A DNA stretch of 64,000 bases. Origin: Symbiodinium sp. CCMP2592 (lineage: Eukaryota > Sar > Dinophyceae > Suessiales > Symbiodiniaceae). Within the stretch, counting starts at the first letter, position 1. Each line of letters begins with the position of its first letter. Shown one piece after another: positions 38,049 through 48,499 of the stretch. The stretch spans positions 1 to 64,000 of the forward strand of contig CAJNDT010006145.1 of the NCBI GenBank assembly GCA_905221615.1. Direction: 5' to 3'. The translations under genes were made by a program, and so were the position numbers. The notes under the pieces are model-generated. The model did no database searches. It was not told the origin of the DNA and saw nothing but the letters and a program-made list of their open reading frames with translations.

Positions 38049-39236
38049 CTAGTTGTTGCCAGGCCTCCTGGTCGGGCCACAACAGGGCCTATGGTCAATG
38101 ACGTGTTGTCTGGCCTGCGCTTCTGTCATCTTGGAAGCCACACGTCCCCAGTGATAGGGTACGAGGTGGCTCCACTCGCCTTCAATGCCAGACACACATG
38201 GGTTCATGTAATGTGACACAACACACAGCAGATCAGGCAACCACATCGAAGCTATAACAAATGTTCCGAATCTTTCCAAGAGACCGCCGTCTGTCACACG
38301 AACTCGGAGAAACCATTTTGCTTTGTCAGTGCCACCAGGATTCGGGTCGTACTTCATCTCACCAGCGATCTTGGGACACTCCGGGCATTGAACAGGTGTC
38401 CATACCCCTTGGTAGTCAACACGGTTCGGCCGCCGCTGATGTTGGGGGCCACGGACTGCAACCTCCCGTGGCTCGAGTGCTGGGATAGGCACTGCAGGCA
38501 CCTCCGGCATCTCAGCAGGAGGGGCTGGCACTCTGCCTTCCTCGGGCTCCACGTGATCATCAGGCTCTGGGACAGGGATTGCAGCAGGCACCTCCGGCAT
38601 CTCAGCAGGAGGGGCTGGCACTCTGCCTTCCGCGGCCTCCACGTGATTATCAGGCTCCGGCTCCACCGGCACCTCAGCAGGAGGTGCTGGCACTCTGCCT
38701 TCTGCTCCCTCTTGACCACTTTCATCAGGAGGCGCGGGTTGCTTCCTGGGCAACATACGTGGGCGACAAATCTTTCTCTTGGCTTTCCGTTTGGCCTGTG
38801 GCTTGGCCTTTGCTTTGGTCTTTGCTTTGGCCTTGCCCTTTGCCTTGGCCTTTGCTTGCTGCGTCTTGATGGCCTGCCAGGTTTGATGCACCCTTTTGAT
38901 TCTGCGTTTTCTGACTGCGTCTGAGACCATTTTAAATTCCTGTTTGTCCTCAGCAAGCAGGTCGTCAAGAACCAGCTCATCAACAAAGTCCCCCATGATA
39001 ATGTCATCCTCATCCTCATCCTCTGTTGAATCTTTGGCTGTCGAATACATAGCCTCAATTTTGCGCATGAAATCCTCATCTTCCGGAAGGTGATGAGAAG
39101 CGATCAGGCTCATGAGCTTTGGACGGCGCATTCGTTGCAGCTCCTTTCGCTTTTTTTCGTCTACGTTTCCAGTCTGGGAGATCACATGCTCGGCGAGATT
39201 CTGGCAGTCTGCGAGAGTCCGACATGCTTGTGACAT
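38049..39236 (-). CDS. Unknown Lys/Ala- and Pro-rich protein with EGRVP repeats
   Basis: ATG at 39236 starts MSQACRTLADCQNLAEH; the frame is open slightly further upstream (to 39272) but without ATG. The N-terminal third is acidic (EDEDEDDIIMGDFVDEL). It is followed by a basic KAKAKGKAKAKTKAKAK tract, then three repeats of EGRVPAPPAE joined to Pro/Glu-rich spacers. The C-terminal 130 residues are more globular, with CPECP near their start and CVSGIEGEWSHLVPYHWG. Each EGRVP is an in-frame copy of the dispersed motif. The basic tract suggests nuclear or nucleic-acid-binding function (inference). Confidence 0.6.
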   Translation of the reverse strand: MSQACRTLADCQNLAEHVISQTGNVDEKKRKELQRMRRPKLMSLIASHHLPEDEDFMRKIEAMYSTAKDSTEDEDEDDIIMGDFVDELVLDDLLAEDKQEFKMVSDAVRKRRIKRVHQTWQAIKTQQAKAKAKGKAKAKTKAKAKPQAKRKAKRKICRPRMLPRKQPAPPDESGQEGAEGRVPAPPAEVPVEPEPDNHVEAAEGRVPAPPAEMPEVPAAIPVPEPDDHVEPEEGRVPAPPAEMPEVPAVPIPALEPREVAVRGPQHQRRPNRVDYQGVWTPVQCPECPKIAGEMKYDPNPGGTDKAKWFLRVRVTDGGLLERFGTFVIASMWLPDLLCVVSHYMNPCVSGIEGEWSHLVPYHWGRVASKMTEAQARQHVIDHRPCCGPTRRPGNN

Positions 39237-39342
39237 TTCCCTCAGTCGAGTCAGCAAAAACAAGCACAGCAAAACTTATATAAGTTTATTGTACTATTTA
39301 CTGTATGGGTCGACAGTTGACAGAATCCTAAATGAAAACATG

Positions 39343-42216
39343 TCACTTGGGATGCTGCAACATATAGGATAGAAGTGACACTGAGCTTGTAGCACAACGA
39401 CGGAGGCAAATGAAGCCATTCCAGAAGACTGCCTCTGTTTCGATGACTTCCCAATACTGGGGCTCATACAAATGAATCCAGCAGGCCTTGACGCTGGAAC
39501 CATCCGGGCACTCTGCCTTCAAAACAAAATATATCTCTCCTGTCGACTGGTCCTCATGCTGGACCACTGGCCACATGAGAGCAGCCCAGGTTTTTGCCCC
39601 AAGAGAGAGATAGCATGTCAAATCCAAGACATGGTTCAAGATCTTCAAAGGGGCTGCAAGGCTGCTAAACTTCCCAGCACGCAAGGGAACATGCTGAGAT
39701 GCCAGTCTTGCATCATTGTAGTGAATTAGCCATGACCACGCAGCTGATGCTCGTTCGAGTGTCTCTTCTGACAGGGTGTTCCATGTCTTGTCGCCGACAA
39801 TCTCGGTATACTGTGACGGCAGCTTGTGGACACATCCTCTGAAGCACAACTTTTGGCGCTTCCTGTCCACATTCCAAAACTCCCTTTCAAAATATTCCCG
39901 TTTGACTTTTGCCGGATGCCTGATTGAACGGCTTTCAAAGACGTTTGAATTCTCGATCACAGTTTGAATCGTGGAGTATGTTTGCTTGCGGGTTTTGTTC
40001 AACAAAGAATCATTACGAATCTTGTTGTGCACATCTTCCACAATCTTGTTGTCTGGCAGCGTCTGCACCAGAACACTCAGCAGGTGGGTTGCAGGGCATG
40101 CTGGTACCGATATTGTTACAGTCCTTTGAGCTGGCACTCTGCCCTCTTGCCCGTCTAACAAAATGTCACCAACTCCGGCACCGTCATCTGCTTCTTCAGG
40201 CACAGAATCCTCCATCTCCCCGTCCTGCTCTGTGTCAACATCATCCACGACAATGTCTTCTGACCCCGGAGGCGCCACTTCATATCCCTGTGCCTCCAAT
40301 GTGTCCAGAAAAAGTCTCGAAGGATGGCTGATTCCAACTTGCAGGTCTGTGAAGAGTTGCCGGGCATGAACACTTGGAGTGGACCGTGCCAATGTCGACT
40401 CCAACCTCAAGAGTGATGTGTGATGGCCCTTTGCCTTCAAAGCCGTGATCGTCCGAATTTCTGCATCAGGTGACAGCAATCCCGCATAGGCATCTGGTGG
40501 AAGTGAAAAAAGACTGCAAGTCCAGACCCTGTTCATCAGCAAATGCAAGCTCAACATCATGATTTTTTCTGCGGGCTCGTGTAAATCAGTATCCAGATGC
40601 TCCTTCCACAACTCGGTCTTCTGCAGGTTGGAGACAATCTGCAACAAATGTTTGTCTGCTTTCCAGGCATCATTCACTGTCATCAACTCGGCATAACCTC
40701 GACCATCCTGCGGCGATTTAACGTTTTTTACTTGTTTCCCATACCATGTCCACAACGGTTCGGTCACTTTGTACAATATCTTGGAGTGATCGAAAAGGTC
40801 TTCTGTCATGAGATAGTATGCCAACTTGAAGCCCCCCATGCTGGCTTTCAACAAGCTGAGTTCTTTCCGTGGATCAGTGGCACGACCAGCCTGTGACAGC
40901 TTTTGCAAATCACCCAGTGCATCTTCCTGCCTCTCACCATTGTCAGAGTCCGGCACTCTGCCTTCGGACTCTGGCACTCTGCCTTCGAAGAGCTCCTTGC
41001 CCGATTGTGTATTCGCCGAGTTGGAATACAGGCTGAGTCTTTCCCTTGAGCAAGGGCTGAAAGATTGATCTTCACCGAAATGATCAGCCAGCAGCATTTT
41101 GAGGACATGAAACTCATGAAGTTGCTCACAACATAGCTGGTTCCAGCTGAACCATCTGGAGGATTTCACCAAGCTGCCCTTCTTCATGAAGGATTCGACA
41201 TTTGCAAGCATATGTTCAATCTCATGCTCGTCACCGGATAGCTGCCTGTCTAAGTCATAGGCAATCTTATCTCGAAAAGCGTCCCACAACAAGCTTCTGC
41301 TCGGTGATGTGCAGGAAACAAAACTCGCCAGCATTTCCTTCTTCTGCTGGTAGAAACCACCACTTCCAAAGGGTTTATAATTCAGGGCAAAGATGTAAGA
41401 GGAGTGAAGTTGTGCTTTCAGGAAGAGTCCTTTGAGGCATCTCGACATGCTGTTTTTGAAATCTCGAATGGCCCTGTGAATCTTGTCACATTTCACATGA
41501 ATCATGTTTTCACGCATAGCATAGGCCATGCCAGCAAGTCCGATGCTGCCCTGGTCAAGGCCCAAGACCAGCAGTGGAATGTTCAGCCACCACTTCTCTG
41601 ACTCTGGCAAGACGGGGAGCACATTTGTGATCTCTCCATCCTCAGACATTGTCTTCAGAAAGGAGACATGAGGAAAAGCTGGTGGCACTCTGCCTTCTGG
41701 CACTCTGCCTTCTGGCACTCTGCCTTCAGCCGGATCCGGATTGTCCCTCAACCACTGAAAACAGCGGTCAATGTCATTGTCTTCTTTTCCAACTTGGAAA
41801 ACCACCCTGCTTTCATATCTTTTCACAGGCCTCTGCCCAAGAGAGGGGGCGATCTTGAAAGAGCCCAAATCCATTCGCCCTCTGTGCAAAATCCAGATTT
41901 GGTGACTGATCGCTTGAAGCTGCCTGAATGCAGCAATCCTTTCCAGCTTCTTTCGCTTTGATATGTGAAGAAGCAGGTCGTCGTCAAACCGGTCTTGTGG
42001 AGAAACTTGTCCAGTCTTCATCACTTGCATGGGTGCAAACACTGCAGCAGAAATCTCATTCGCCCAAGCCACTGTCACAAGACAATCGCTGGTGCTGTGA
42101 GTAGACCCATCGGCGATGAAGTTGATTTGTCGACAGTGCTGCATAGCAGTGATAGCTCTCTCCTGGTACAACCGATTGGTTCGAAGCTGCCACTCGTCAC
42201 AGCTGGACTCAGGCAC
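39343..42216 (-). CDS. Large unknown protein, 957 codons, possible transposase relative
   Basis: The open frame begins with GTG at 42216 right after a CAGCTCAG|G acceptor-like context, so this is probably an internal or last exon rather than a full gene. Conserved-looking blocks include FIADGSTHSTSD (residues about 34-45), LLVLGLDQGSIGLAGMAYAM (about 225-244) followed by HRAIRDF, and a C-terminal region with WSWLIHYNDARLASQHVPLR. The DGS and DQGS aspartates with a later HRxxRDF recall RNase-H-fold transposases, but I cannot place a third catalytic residue. EGRVP occurs seven times, including a triplet near residue 165 and two copies near 415. Neighbours are same-strand unknown proteins. Confidence 0.65.
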   Translation of the reverse strand: MPESSCDEWQLRTNRLYQERAITAMQHCRQINFIADGSTHSTSDCLVTVAWANEISAAVFAPMQVMKTGQVSPQDRFDDDLLLHISKRKKLERIAAFRQLQAISHQIWILHRGRMDLGSFKIAPSLGQRPVKRYESRVVFQVGKEDNDIDRCFQWLRDNPDPAEGRVPEGRVPEGRVPPAFPHVSFLKTMSEDGEITNVLPVLPESEKWWLNIPLLVLGLDQGSIGLAGMAYAMRENMIHVKCDKIHRAIRDFKNSMSRCLKGLFLKAQLHSSYIFALNYKPFGSGGFYQQKKEMLASFVSCTSPSRSLLWDAFRDKIAYDLDRQLSGDEHEIEHMLANVESFMKKGSLVKSSRWFSWNQLCCEQLHEFHVLKMLLADHFGEDQSFSPCSRERLSLYSNSANTQSGKELFEGRVPESEGRVPDSDNGERQEDALGDLQKLSQAGRATDPRKELSLLKASMGGFKLAYYLMTEDLFDHSKILYKVTEPLWTWYGKQVKNVKSPQDGRGYAELMTVNDAWKADKHLLQIVSNLQKTELWKEHLDTDLHEPAEKIMMLSLHLLMNRVWTCSLFSLPPDAYAGLLSPDAEIRTITALKAKGHHTSLLRLESTLARSTPSVHARQLFTDLQVGISHPSRLFLDTLEAQGYEVAPPGSEDIVVDDVDTEQDGEMEDSVPEEADDGAGVGDILLDGQEGRVPAQRTVTISVPACPATHLLSVLVQTLPDNKIVEDVHNKIRNDSLLNKTRKQTYSTIQTVIENSNVFESRSIRHPAKVKREYFEREFWNVDRKRQKLCFRGCVHKLPSQYTEIVGDKTWNTLSEETLERASAAWSWLIHYNDARLASQHVPLRAGKFSSLAAPLKILNHVLDLTCYLSLGAKTWAALMWPVVQHEDQSTGEIYFVLKAECPDGSSVKACWIHLYEPQYWEVIETEAVFWNGFICLRRCATSSVSLLSYMLQHPK

Positions 42217-42956
42217 ACCTGAGCTGGCAAGTCAAAGAGCGATTCGTTCACTTCAATAAATAGTTGAGATACAAGTACAACTTGGACTTCAACACCATGC
42301 GCAAGCAACACCATTCTTCGGCCTCCCATGGAAGAGTCCGGGTCACCCGGGCTTCGTCATTTTCGGGAGGGGCCACCTGGCACGTTAGCGCATGTGTCCA
42401 GATGTCATGGTCGGATGCCCGCCGACCGTTGGCCCCAACCCCCCCCTAGACTGCACGACCCTGGGGCCCTTTCCCTGGCTCCACACCCGGCCAACAGTGT
42501 GTCGGTAGCTGCCAAATTGGCGGGCATGCAGCTGCCGCTTGGTAGAGCAACACACACCAAACCCCATTCTGAACATGTTGGCACTCTGCCTTCGACAAAC
42601 ACAACCGAACAGCAAGCCAAGCAAGGTTCTCTGCTCAATAACACAACCATGTCCCAAGAACGGACGGCGTCCCTTCTTTGTTCGGAACCTGGAAGTCTGG
42701 CCCGGACAACACGATCCGAGGTCGCAGAAAATCCAGCTAGGTAAGGCAACCTTGAGGAGGTTCGACTGACACTCTAATTACTGTACTTCTGCTCGATATT
42801 TGGCCTCCCATGTTGCAAAGGGGGACACTCGGGTGCCGAGCTCGGACCCAGCCAGCACGTTAGCCCATGTGTCTGGCTGTCATCACCAGGTGTCCGCTCT
42901 GGTGGTTGGCCCCAAGTCCTCGTTCGGTTCCGTCTTCCACGGTCCCCCAAAGCGAC

Positions 42957-43127
42957 CCCATGCCCGGCCATCGGCATGCAAGCGCGGCTGGTGAATCAAA
43001 ACTGGACACACCGCGACTTGTTGGTAAGGTCCGTGTGACAACCCATGCCCGGCCATCGGCATGCAAGCGCGGCTGGTGAATCAAAACTGGACACACCGCG
43101 ACTTGTTGGTAAGGTTGGTGTGACAAA
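42957..43127. repeat. Tandem duplication of about 85 bp
   Basis: CCATGCCCGGCCATCGGCAT through GACTTGTTGGTAAGGT and GTGTGACAA occurs twice in a row (about 42957-43041 and 43042-43127) with almost no differences. Confidence 0.9.
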
Positions 43128-44275
43128 GAATTCACTATAATCTTAAACAACTGGCTAACAAAACAACATTCTACTATGAATGAGACGGAGGAACACACCA
43201 GCTCAACAACACAGCCATGTCCCAAGAACGGCCTCCCTTCTTTGTCCGGTATTGCTTCCGGTGACTTGCATGACTGCTTCGATGTCACCAGGTCACAGCC
43301 CCAGCCGGCGCATTAGCCCATGTGCCCGGCTGTCATCTACCCCCTGCCCCTGGGATAGGTTGGCCTCAAGGCTGTGACACAGGCAAACCGAACGCCTCAC
43401 ACATGGCCAATGGTGTGGGGAGCAACCCTGGTGGGGCAGGGGTTTACTCCTTAGGTAAGGCAACACCGAAGAGGTTCGACTGGCACTCTGCCTCGGCACT
43501 CTGCCTCTGTCGTCGATCCAAGAGAACAGAAAGCATGTGCTCAGCAGAAAGAGATATAGCCTAATCATGGGTTAGCGGCCTCCCCCATTTGCTGAAATCC
43601 ACCCCACTCGGCCAAGGTGGGTCGCCATGCTCACAGGGAATGAATTAAGATGACAGCGCTGTGCCGGATCCCGTCGCAGCTGTTGCTCAGCAGGCCATTT
43701 GGCACACCTGCGATGTAACAGATCCCGGAGACTTGGTTTGCTTCGGCGTAAACATCGCCCGCAACGCGCCGATAGAAACAAACCAGGCACAGGCCGAAAT
43801 CACCCTGTGAGTAGCAGGCTCTAGGCACAGCTGGCGGCTGGGGTAGTGGAAACTTACAGCAGGCTGCTACACTGCCACTACAGGCCATGCCAAACGATCA
43901 ACGATAGACCTGATCCCAGGGCCACTTGCGCGCAAAAGTGAGCACAGGCAAGAACTGAAGAAGGCACTATCTCACCCTTCTCTTTACAACACAACTCAAG
44001 CGGCCTCCCTTTTAGGATCTCACCGGGGGGGGAAGGACACACCCGCCCCCCATTTAAGCCACCCCCAGCAGGCGCATTAGCGCATCGCCCTGCTGTCATA
44101 CCCCTCGGGCTGTAGGGGAGTTGGCCCCAAGGGTGGCCGCCACGAGGCCACGCAGGCGTCAGTGGCCAAGCTTTCAGCTCCGGATGGATCGCTGCCCCCA
44201 ACACGGCCAACAAGATGGAACCTGGCAGGTCTCTAGGGCCCCCTCGGCCAGCCCGCTGCTCAGGTTTAGGTCGGG

Positions 44276-44957
44276 CAAGCGAATCGACAAGGACGTTTAT
44301 GATCAAAAGCAAGCACAGCAAACCACTAAACCCTACTAAACCCTGAGAAGTTTTACTGGCACTCTGCCTTTGGCACTCTGCCTTTCAAAAAATTGATCAC
44401 AACCTGACGTAATTGCTATAATACTCGATTCGGCCTCCCAAGTTGCAGAGGAGGACACTCGGGTGCAGACCTCGGACCCAGCCAGCACGTTAGCCCATGT
44501 CACACCGGGCCTCCCCTCCGAACCGCCCGAGCGATGCTCACGCAGAGACTAAGGAGCTCCCAGCCGGCACGTTAGCCCATGTGTCCGACTGTCATACAGA
44601 GAGCACAGAGCTCTCTGCGTTGGCCTCAAGAGCTCGAAAAACTCGATGCAGCGGCCCCCCAGCACCCGGCCAGCGGTGCTGCAGCACACAACTCGAACTG
44701 AATCTCGAAAGAAGCGTTCGGCGGAAGTGCACCGTGGGTAAGGGCAGGAGACTTGTAAGCTGCCCTGCACTACGTTCTTCCCTCAGAGCCCTGTGCGAGA
44801 CACAGCGAGTCCTGGGTAGCGGCCACACTCCACATGCCGGCAAGCGAATCGACAAGGATTTTCTGATCAACAGCAAGCGCAGCAAACCACTAAACCCTAC
44901 TAAACCCTGAGAAGTTTTACTGGCACTCTGCCTTTGGCACTCTGCCTTTCATAAATA
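44276..44957. repeat. Repeat pair of about 110 bp bearing doubled palindrome motif
   Basis: AAGCGAATCGACAAGGA through CAAACCACTAAACCCTACT and a doubled TGGCACTCTGCCTT occurs at about 44276-44390 and 44840-44957, with small differences between the two. Confidence 0.85.
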
Positions 44958-45432
44958 TTAAATGCACAACCTGACTTAAGCATCCCTTTCTGTAACGGCC
45001 TCCCCGGCGTCTTTGCAAAGACGAACGTGCTCTGACAGTCATGCGGACCGGAGACTTAGGCCACCCCCATTCGGCCGAGATATGGGGTCACCCCGCTCTG
45101 CCATGGGGATATGAGGCTCTCAACGACCACTAGCAGCTGCAAGCATTTGCCCGCGCTATGCTTATGTCGCCCTCTGCTCGCAAAGAAGCAGGACGTCGTG
45201 GTCGTCGTGGTGCCATCCCAGAGTTCGCAGCGGATACTTCTGCCCCCGACATTACCTTCTGCTGGACTTGGCCAACAGCTTGGCGCAAGAGCCGAACGTC
45301 GGGTCGGCCATGGCAAGAGCGGTAGTCGAATTTAGTTCGACTGTGGCGCGGGTACGTGGCATCAAATGAATGTGTGACAAAGAATTCACTAATCTTAAAC
45401 AACTGGTTAACAAAACAACATTCTACTCCATA

Positions 45433-46485
45433 TCAAATCACCAAGGAACCATGCAGGTCGCTGCGTTCGTCCTGGTTCTTGAGAATGAGGGCTTGTCGCA
45501 AAGAGGTCCCACTTTTTGCAGCGCCCTCTAGCAACTTCCAGATGCTTTTGATGTCCACAGTCTTTTTCAATGGAACACGCTTGCCCAGAAGTGCCCTGCG
45601 AGACGTCACAGGCACACCAGCATCATGTACACTCAAGTAGTGCCCAATGACATACACCTGGAGGCCGGCTGACAATGTCTCGGACAGACACTCATGTATG
45701 TGCATGAAGGCATTCACGACTGTCTTGGCAAATCCATGAGCCTGCCCCGACGGTTGAAGCGCTCTGTGTTTTTTTGCCATGGTTGCAAAGGCGATGATGT
45801 CGTAGATGCTAGTTTCAACCTCCTCCCAATCTCGTGGCACTCTGCCTTCAGATTCATCTCGGAGAGATGAAGACAGCGTCCTTGCATTGAACATAGATTC
45901 CCAAAGCTGACGCAAAGATCGGGACGTGTTGCCTGCCAGCGACTTCATCATCCAAGCGGCAAAGCCTGACACCAACCCAGCTGATTGAAGAAACCATGAC
46001 ACTCTGCCTTCATCCAACTGCATGACCAGAGGCTCATCACTGATAGTTTCACACACACGTACCATAGCATCATTCAGTTTTCTCTTGTACCATTCCCTGT
46101 GGGCGTCTGTCCTTGTGTCGAAGGATGCTTGCAACATGAATCGGGCCAAGGCTGTGGAAGATGCCACATCCTCCTGTACAGCATCAGGGTTTGGCACTCT
46201 GCCTTTTTGACTTTGCACATGTGACCCCCAGTTCGCAGCCAAGGGGGTCTTCCTGAGAAGATCACTGAAGAAGTTGTACCATTTGTGGTACTGTCGACGT
46301 TCTGAGCCGTTCCTGTTGCTCTCATCGAAAAACAAGTCCAGACGCCACCACAGTTCGCCCTGTGAGAGCCAAGCTGCTCTCGCTGGCAGTTTTGCATCAT
46401 TTTCCAAGTTAAGCAATTGCCCATCACGGAGCAATAGCATGACCCACAGTTTCAGAAGCATCACCGAAATCCTCCAAAGCAACAC
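45433..46485 (-). CDS. Unknown protein, 350 codons
   Basis: The frame opens with GTG at 46485 following a TACAG acceptor-like context; the first ATG is eight codons in. The sequence is globular in composition (WWRLDLFFDESNRNG, AHREWYKRKLNDAMVRVCE, FAKTVVNAFMHIHECLSE). In-frame motif copies read QKGRVP, DEGRVS and SEGRVP. DEGRVS at about 46005 shows a decayed motif (GACACTCTGCC on the plus strand). No family is recognised. It may be one exon of a gene continuing from the methyltransferase-like block upstream. Confidence 0.55.
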   Translation of the reverse strand: MLLWRISVMLLKLWVMLLLRDGQLLNLENDAKLPARAAWLSQGELWWRLDLFFDESNRNGSERRQYHKWYNFFSDLLRKTPLAANWGSHVQSQKGRVPNPDAVQEDVASSTALARFMLQASFDTRTDAHREWYKRKLNDAMVRVCETISDEPLVMQLDEGRVSWFLQSAGLVSGFAAWMMKSLAGNTSRSLRQLWESMFNARTLSSSLRDESEGRVPRDWEEVETSIYDIIAFATMAKKHRALQPSGQAHGFAKTVVNAFMHIHECLSETLSAGLQVYVIGHYLSVHDAGVPVTSRRALLGKRVPLKKTVDIKSIWKLLEGAAKSGTSLRQALILKNQDERSDLHGSLVI

Positions 46486-47042
46486 TGTACTTGAATCTTA
46501 CTAAATACTGACACACACCTGCACTTGTGTAACAAGCCCCAGTTCACAACACATTGAATTCTTAAGAAATCAACCCAAAGACTCACGATGACATGTCAGC
46601 AGCCACATCATGTCACTCGAACTTGAGACCAGGAAACTATCGCAGATGGCACTGAACTGACAACCACATGGAATGATTAACACAGGCCACCGATGCCTGC
46701 AACTGGAGGTCGAGACACCAGCCAGGTCATTGCCACCTGCACGACAGCAGCATACGAACTGAGACAATACCGACAAACACATCTGATCACGGAGTGACTG
46801 AAGCTCTCTACATTTTCATTGCACAGCTGCACCAGCTCGGATCACTCAGATCCTTCCACGAGGCGGCGAGGATTTTCCTCGGCACCTCGTGGAGGGAACG
46901 GACGGGGTCCAGGGCTCAACCCAGTCCCAACATTGGAAAGCAGAATACCAACAAGACAGAATGTCGAAAGATGAAGCAAGCTCATTTAACTCTAGAGAAT
47001 TATGGCACTCTGCCTTATTGGCACTCTGCCTTCAGCTACAAT
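46486..47042. other. Intergenic or intronic stretch
   Basis: No convincing coding frame. It holds two dispersed motif copies at 47003 and 47019. Confidence 0.5.
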
Positions 47043-48092
47043 TCATGTTGGGACATCCCTCATCATATGAAAGGCCACAGCCTTGCCGAACTCCGGGGTG
47101 TACTCCTCTGACACCTGAAGATCTTCAGGACGACCGGTGAACTTCTCACCATCTCGATCAACGCAACCAGCACTTCCTCTGACATGGGAAGGATAGCTGC
47201 GCCGCATACCATTGATGTGCTGACAGTTGCTCCACAGTTGAAGCGGTTTCAGGATGGGCTGGCCGAAGGCACCACCATAGGTTTTGACCTTCATAGCCTG
47301 GATCATTCCCATGACACGATCGACGAGTGGAATGTCGAACAGCATGCTGGAGCAAGGCTGCTCGATCACAAACCGGTTGTCATTCAAAGCCGCGAGCAAA
47401 GTCAACAGCAGCGTCACATACATGAAACGATTGCCTTCTTGGCATGCCAGCGATCGCTCAGGTTCTCCCATCCAGTCATTGGCAATGGACCTTCCAGTAC
47501 TGTATTTACAGAGTTGGACGAAGGAAGAGCATGGAGTTCCAAACCACAACAGGCCGTGTTTGTGTGTTTGACACACAGCATTGACAGCCAGGCGAAGTCC
47601 TCTCACAGAAAGAATATCATGATCTGTGCCGTACCTGATGTCCAAGGCTAGCCCCTGCCAGCCAGCACGGAGCATCTCCCGACTGAGGTTGCCCTGCCCT
47701 GCAAAGATCTCCAGGAAGTGGAACCTGGCACTCTGCCTTATGTTCCGCTTCCAATGACAAAAGTTGATGAGGAATCTCATCTGTTTCTTCCATGGCCACG
47801 AAGTCATGATGGGAAAAGTTTCTGATAACATTTGTTGCCAGATTGATATCATCCAGGAAAACCCACTGGCTTCAAGAATCACATCATAGTTGCACTCAGG
47901 CAGAACTTCATAAGGACCTTCATTATGGAACTCCAGAAGCGACGGGTCAACTTCGCAAAGGCGCAGAACATCCTGTCCTCTCGAAATGGCCAAGAATCTC
48001 TTCTCCAGTGCGATGTTTGCATCAAACTGCCGCCGAATGTCTGCTAACAGTCTTCTTCTTGTTTCAGCCGGGTCATCTGCTGCTGCAGACAT
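47043..48092 (-). CDS. C5-cytosine-methyltransferase-like protein
   Basis: ATG at 48092 (MSAAADDPAETRRR) is a plausible start; the frame stays open to an earlier ATG at 48200. Counting from 48200, motif I is FLEIFAGQGNLSREMLRAGW (about 162-181), motif IV with the catalytic Cys is FGTPCSSFVQL (about 216-226), motif VI is FVIEQPCSSMLF (about 275-286, Gln replacing the usual Asn-Val of ENV), and the C-terminal YTPEFGKAVAFHMM (about 366-379) resembles motif X. Catalytic residues are thus present, while the target-recognition region is short. The enzyme class transfers a methyl group from S-adenosylmethionine to DNA or RNA cytosine; the true substrate is unknown. One dispersed motif copy lies directly before motif I, read as RQSAR. 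Confidence 0.75.
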   Translation of the reverse strand: MSAAADDPAETRRRLLADIRRQFDANIALEKRFLAISRGQDVLRLCEVDPSLLEFHNEGPYEVLPECNYDVILEASGFSWMISIWQQMLSETFPIMTSWPWKKQMRFLINFCHWKRNIRQSARFHFLEIFAGQGNLSREMLRAGWQGLALDIRYGTDHDILSVRGLRLAVNAVCQTHKHGLLWFGTPCSSFVQLCKYSTGRSIANDWMGEPERSLACQEGNRFMYVTLLLTLLAALNDNRFVIEQPCSSMLFDIPLVDRVMGMIQAMKVKTYGGAFGQPILKPLQLWSNCQHINGMRRSYPSHVRGSAGCVDRDGEKFTGRPEDLQVSEEYTPEFGKAVAFHMMRDVPT

Positions 48093-48499
48093 GGCACTCC
48101 GAATTGCACTGTGCATGGCACTCTGTCCTATCCGCAAGAAAGTGTAACACCTTAACCTCAAGGGTGTTCGAATTAACAACGTAATTGTGAACCAGCACAT
48201 TCAGCAGTTGACACACTTGTGAGTCGATTGATCCATCACAACACAAGGATGAGACAGACATGATGCAATCACTCGTTGAAATTCACATGTGGCATAGTTG
48301 TTGCAGACCATGACTTCATGCTCAAGCAATCAAATACAGCACTGCCAGACCCTCACTCGATTCTCGTTTTTCTGGTACCGCACACAGCAGTCCATCCATC
48401 GTCCTCGACGATTCCGAGGCCACCGAGGTGGCAGACACAAGCATTCTTGGCACTCTGCCTTCTGTAAAGTTTCCAAGCTGTCATTGAAAGACATCAACC

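Larger units (their letters stand above)
42217..45432. other. Non-coding stretch with a repeated module
   Basis: I see no convincing gene. A block like CACGTTAGCCCATGTGTC followed by GGCTGTCAT recurs with variation at about 42380, 42852, 43302, 44064, 44483 and 44563, usually preceded by CGGCCTCCC and GGACACTCGGGTGC-like sequence and followed by GGCC...CCGGCCA. Segments at 43121-43180 and 45372-45430 (GACAAAGAATTCACTA... to ACAAAACAACATTCTACT) are also repeats of each other. This could be a series of related introns or a degraded repeat family. Confidence 0.6.
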
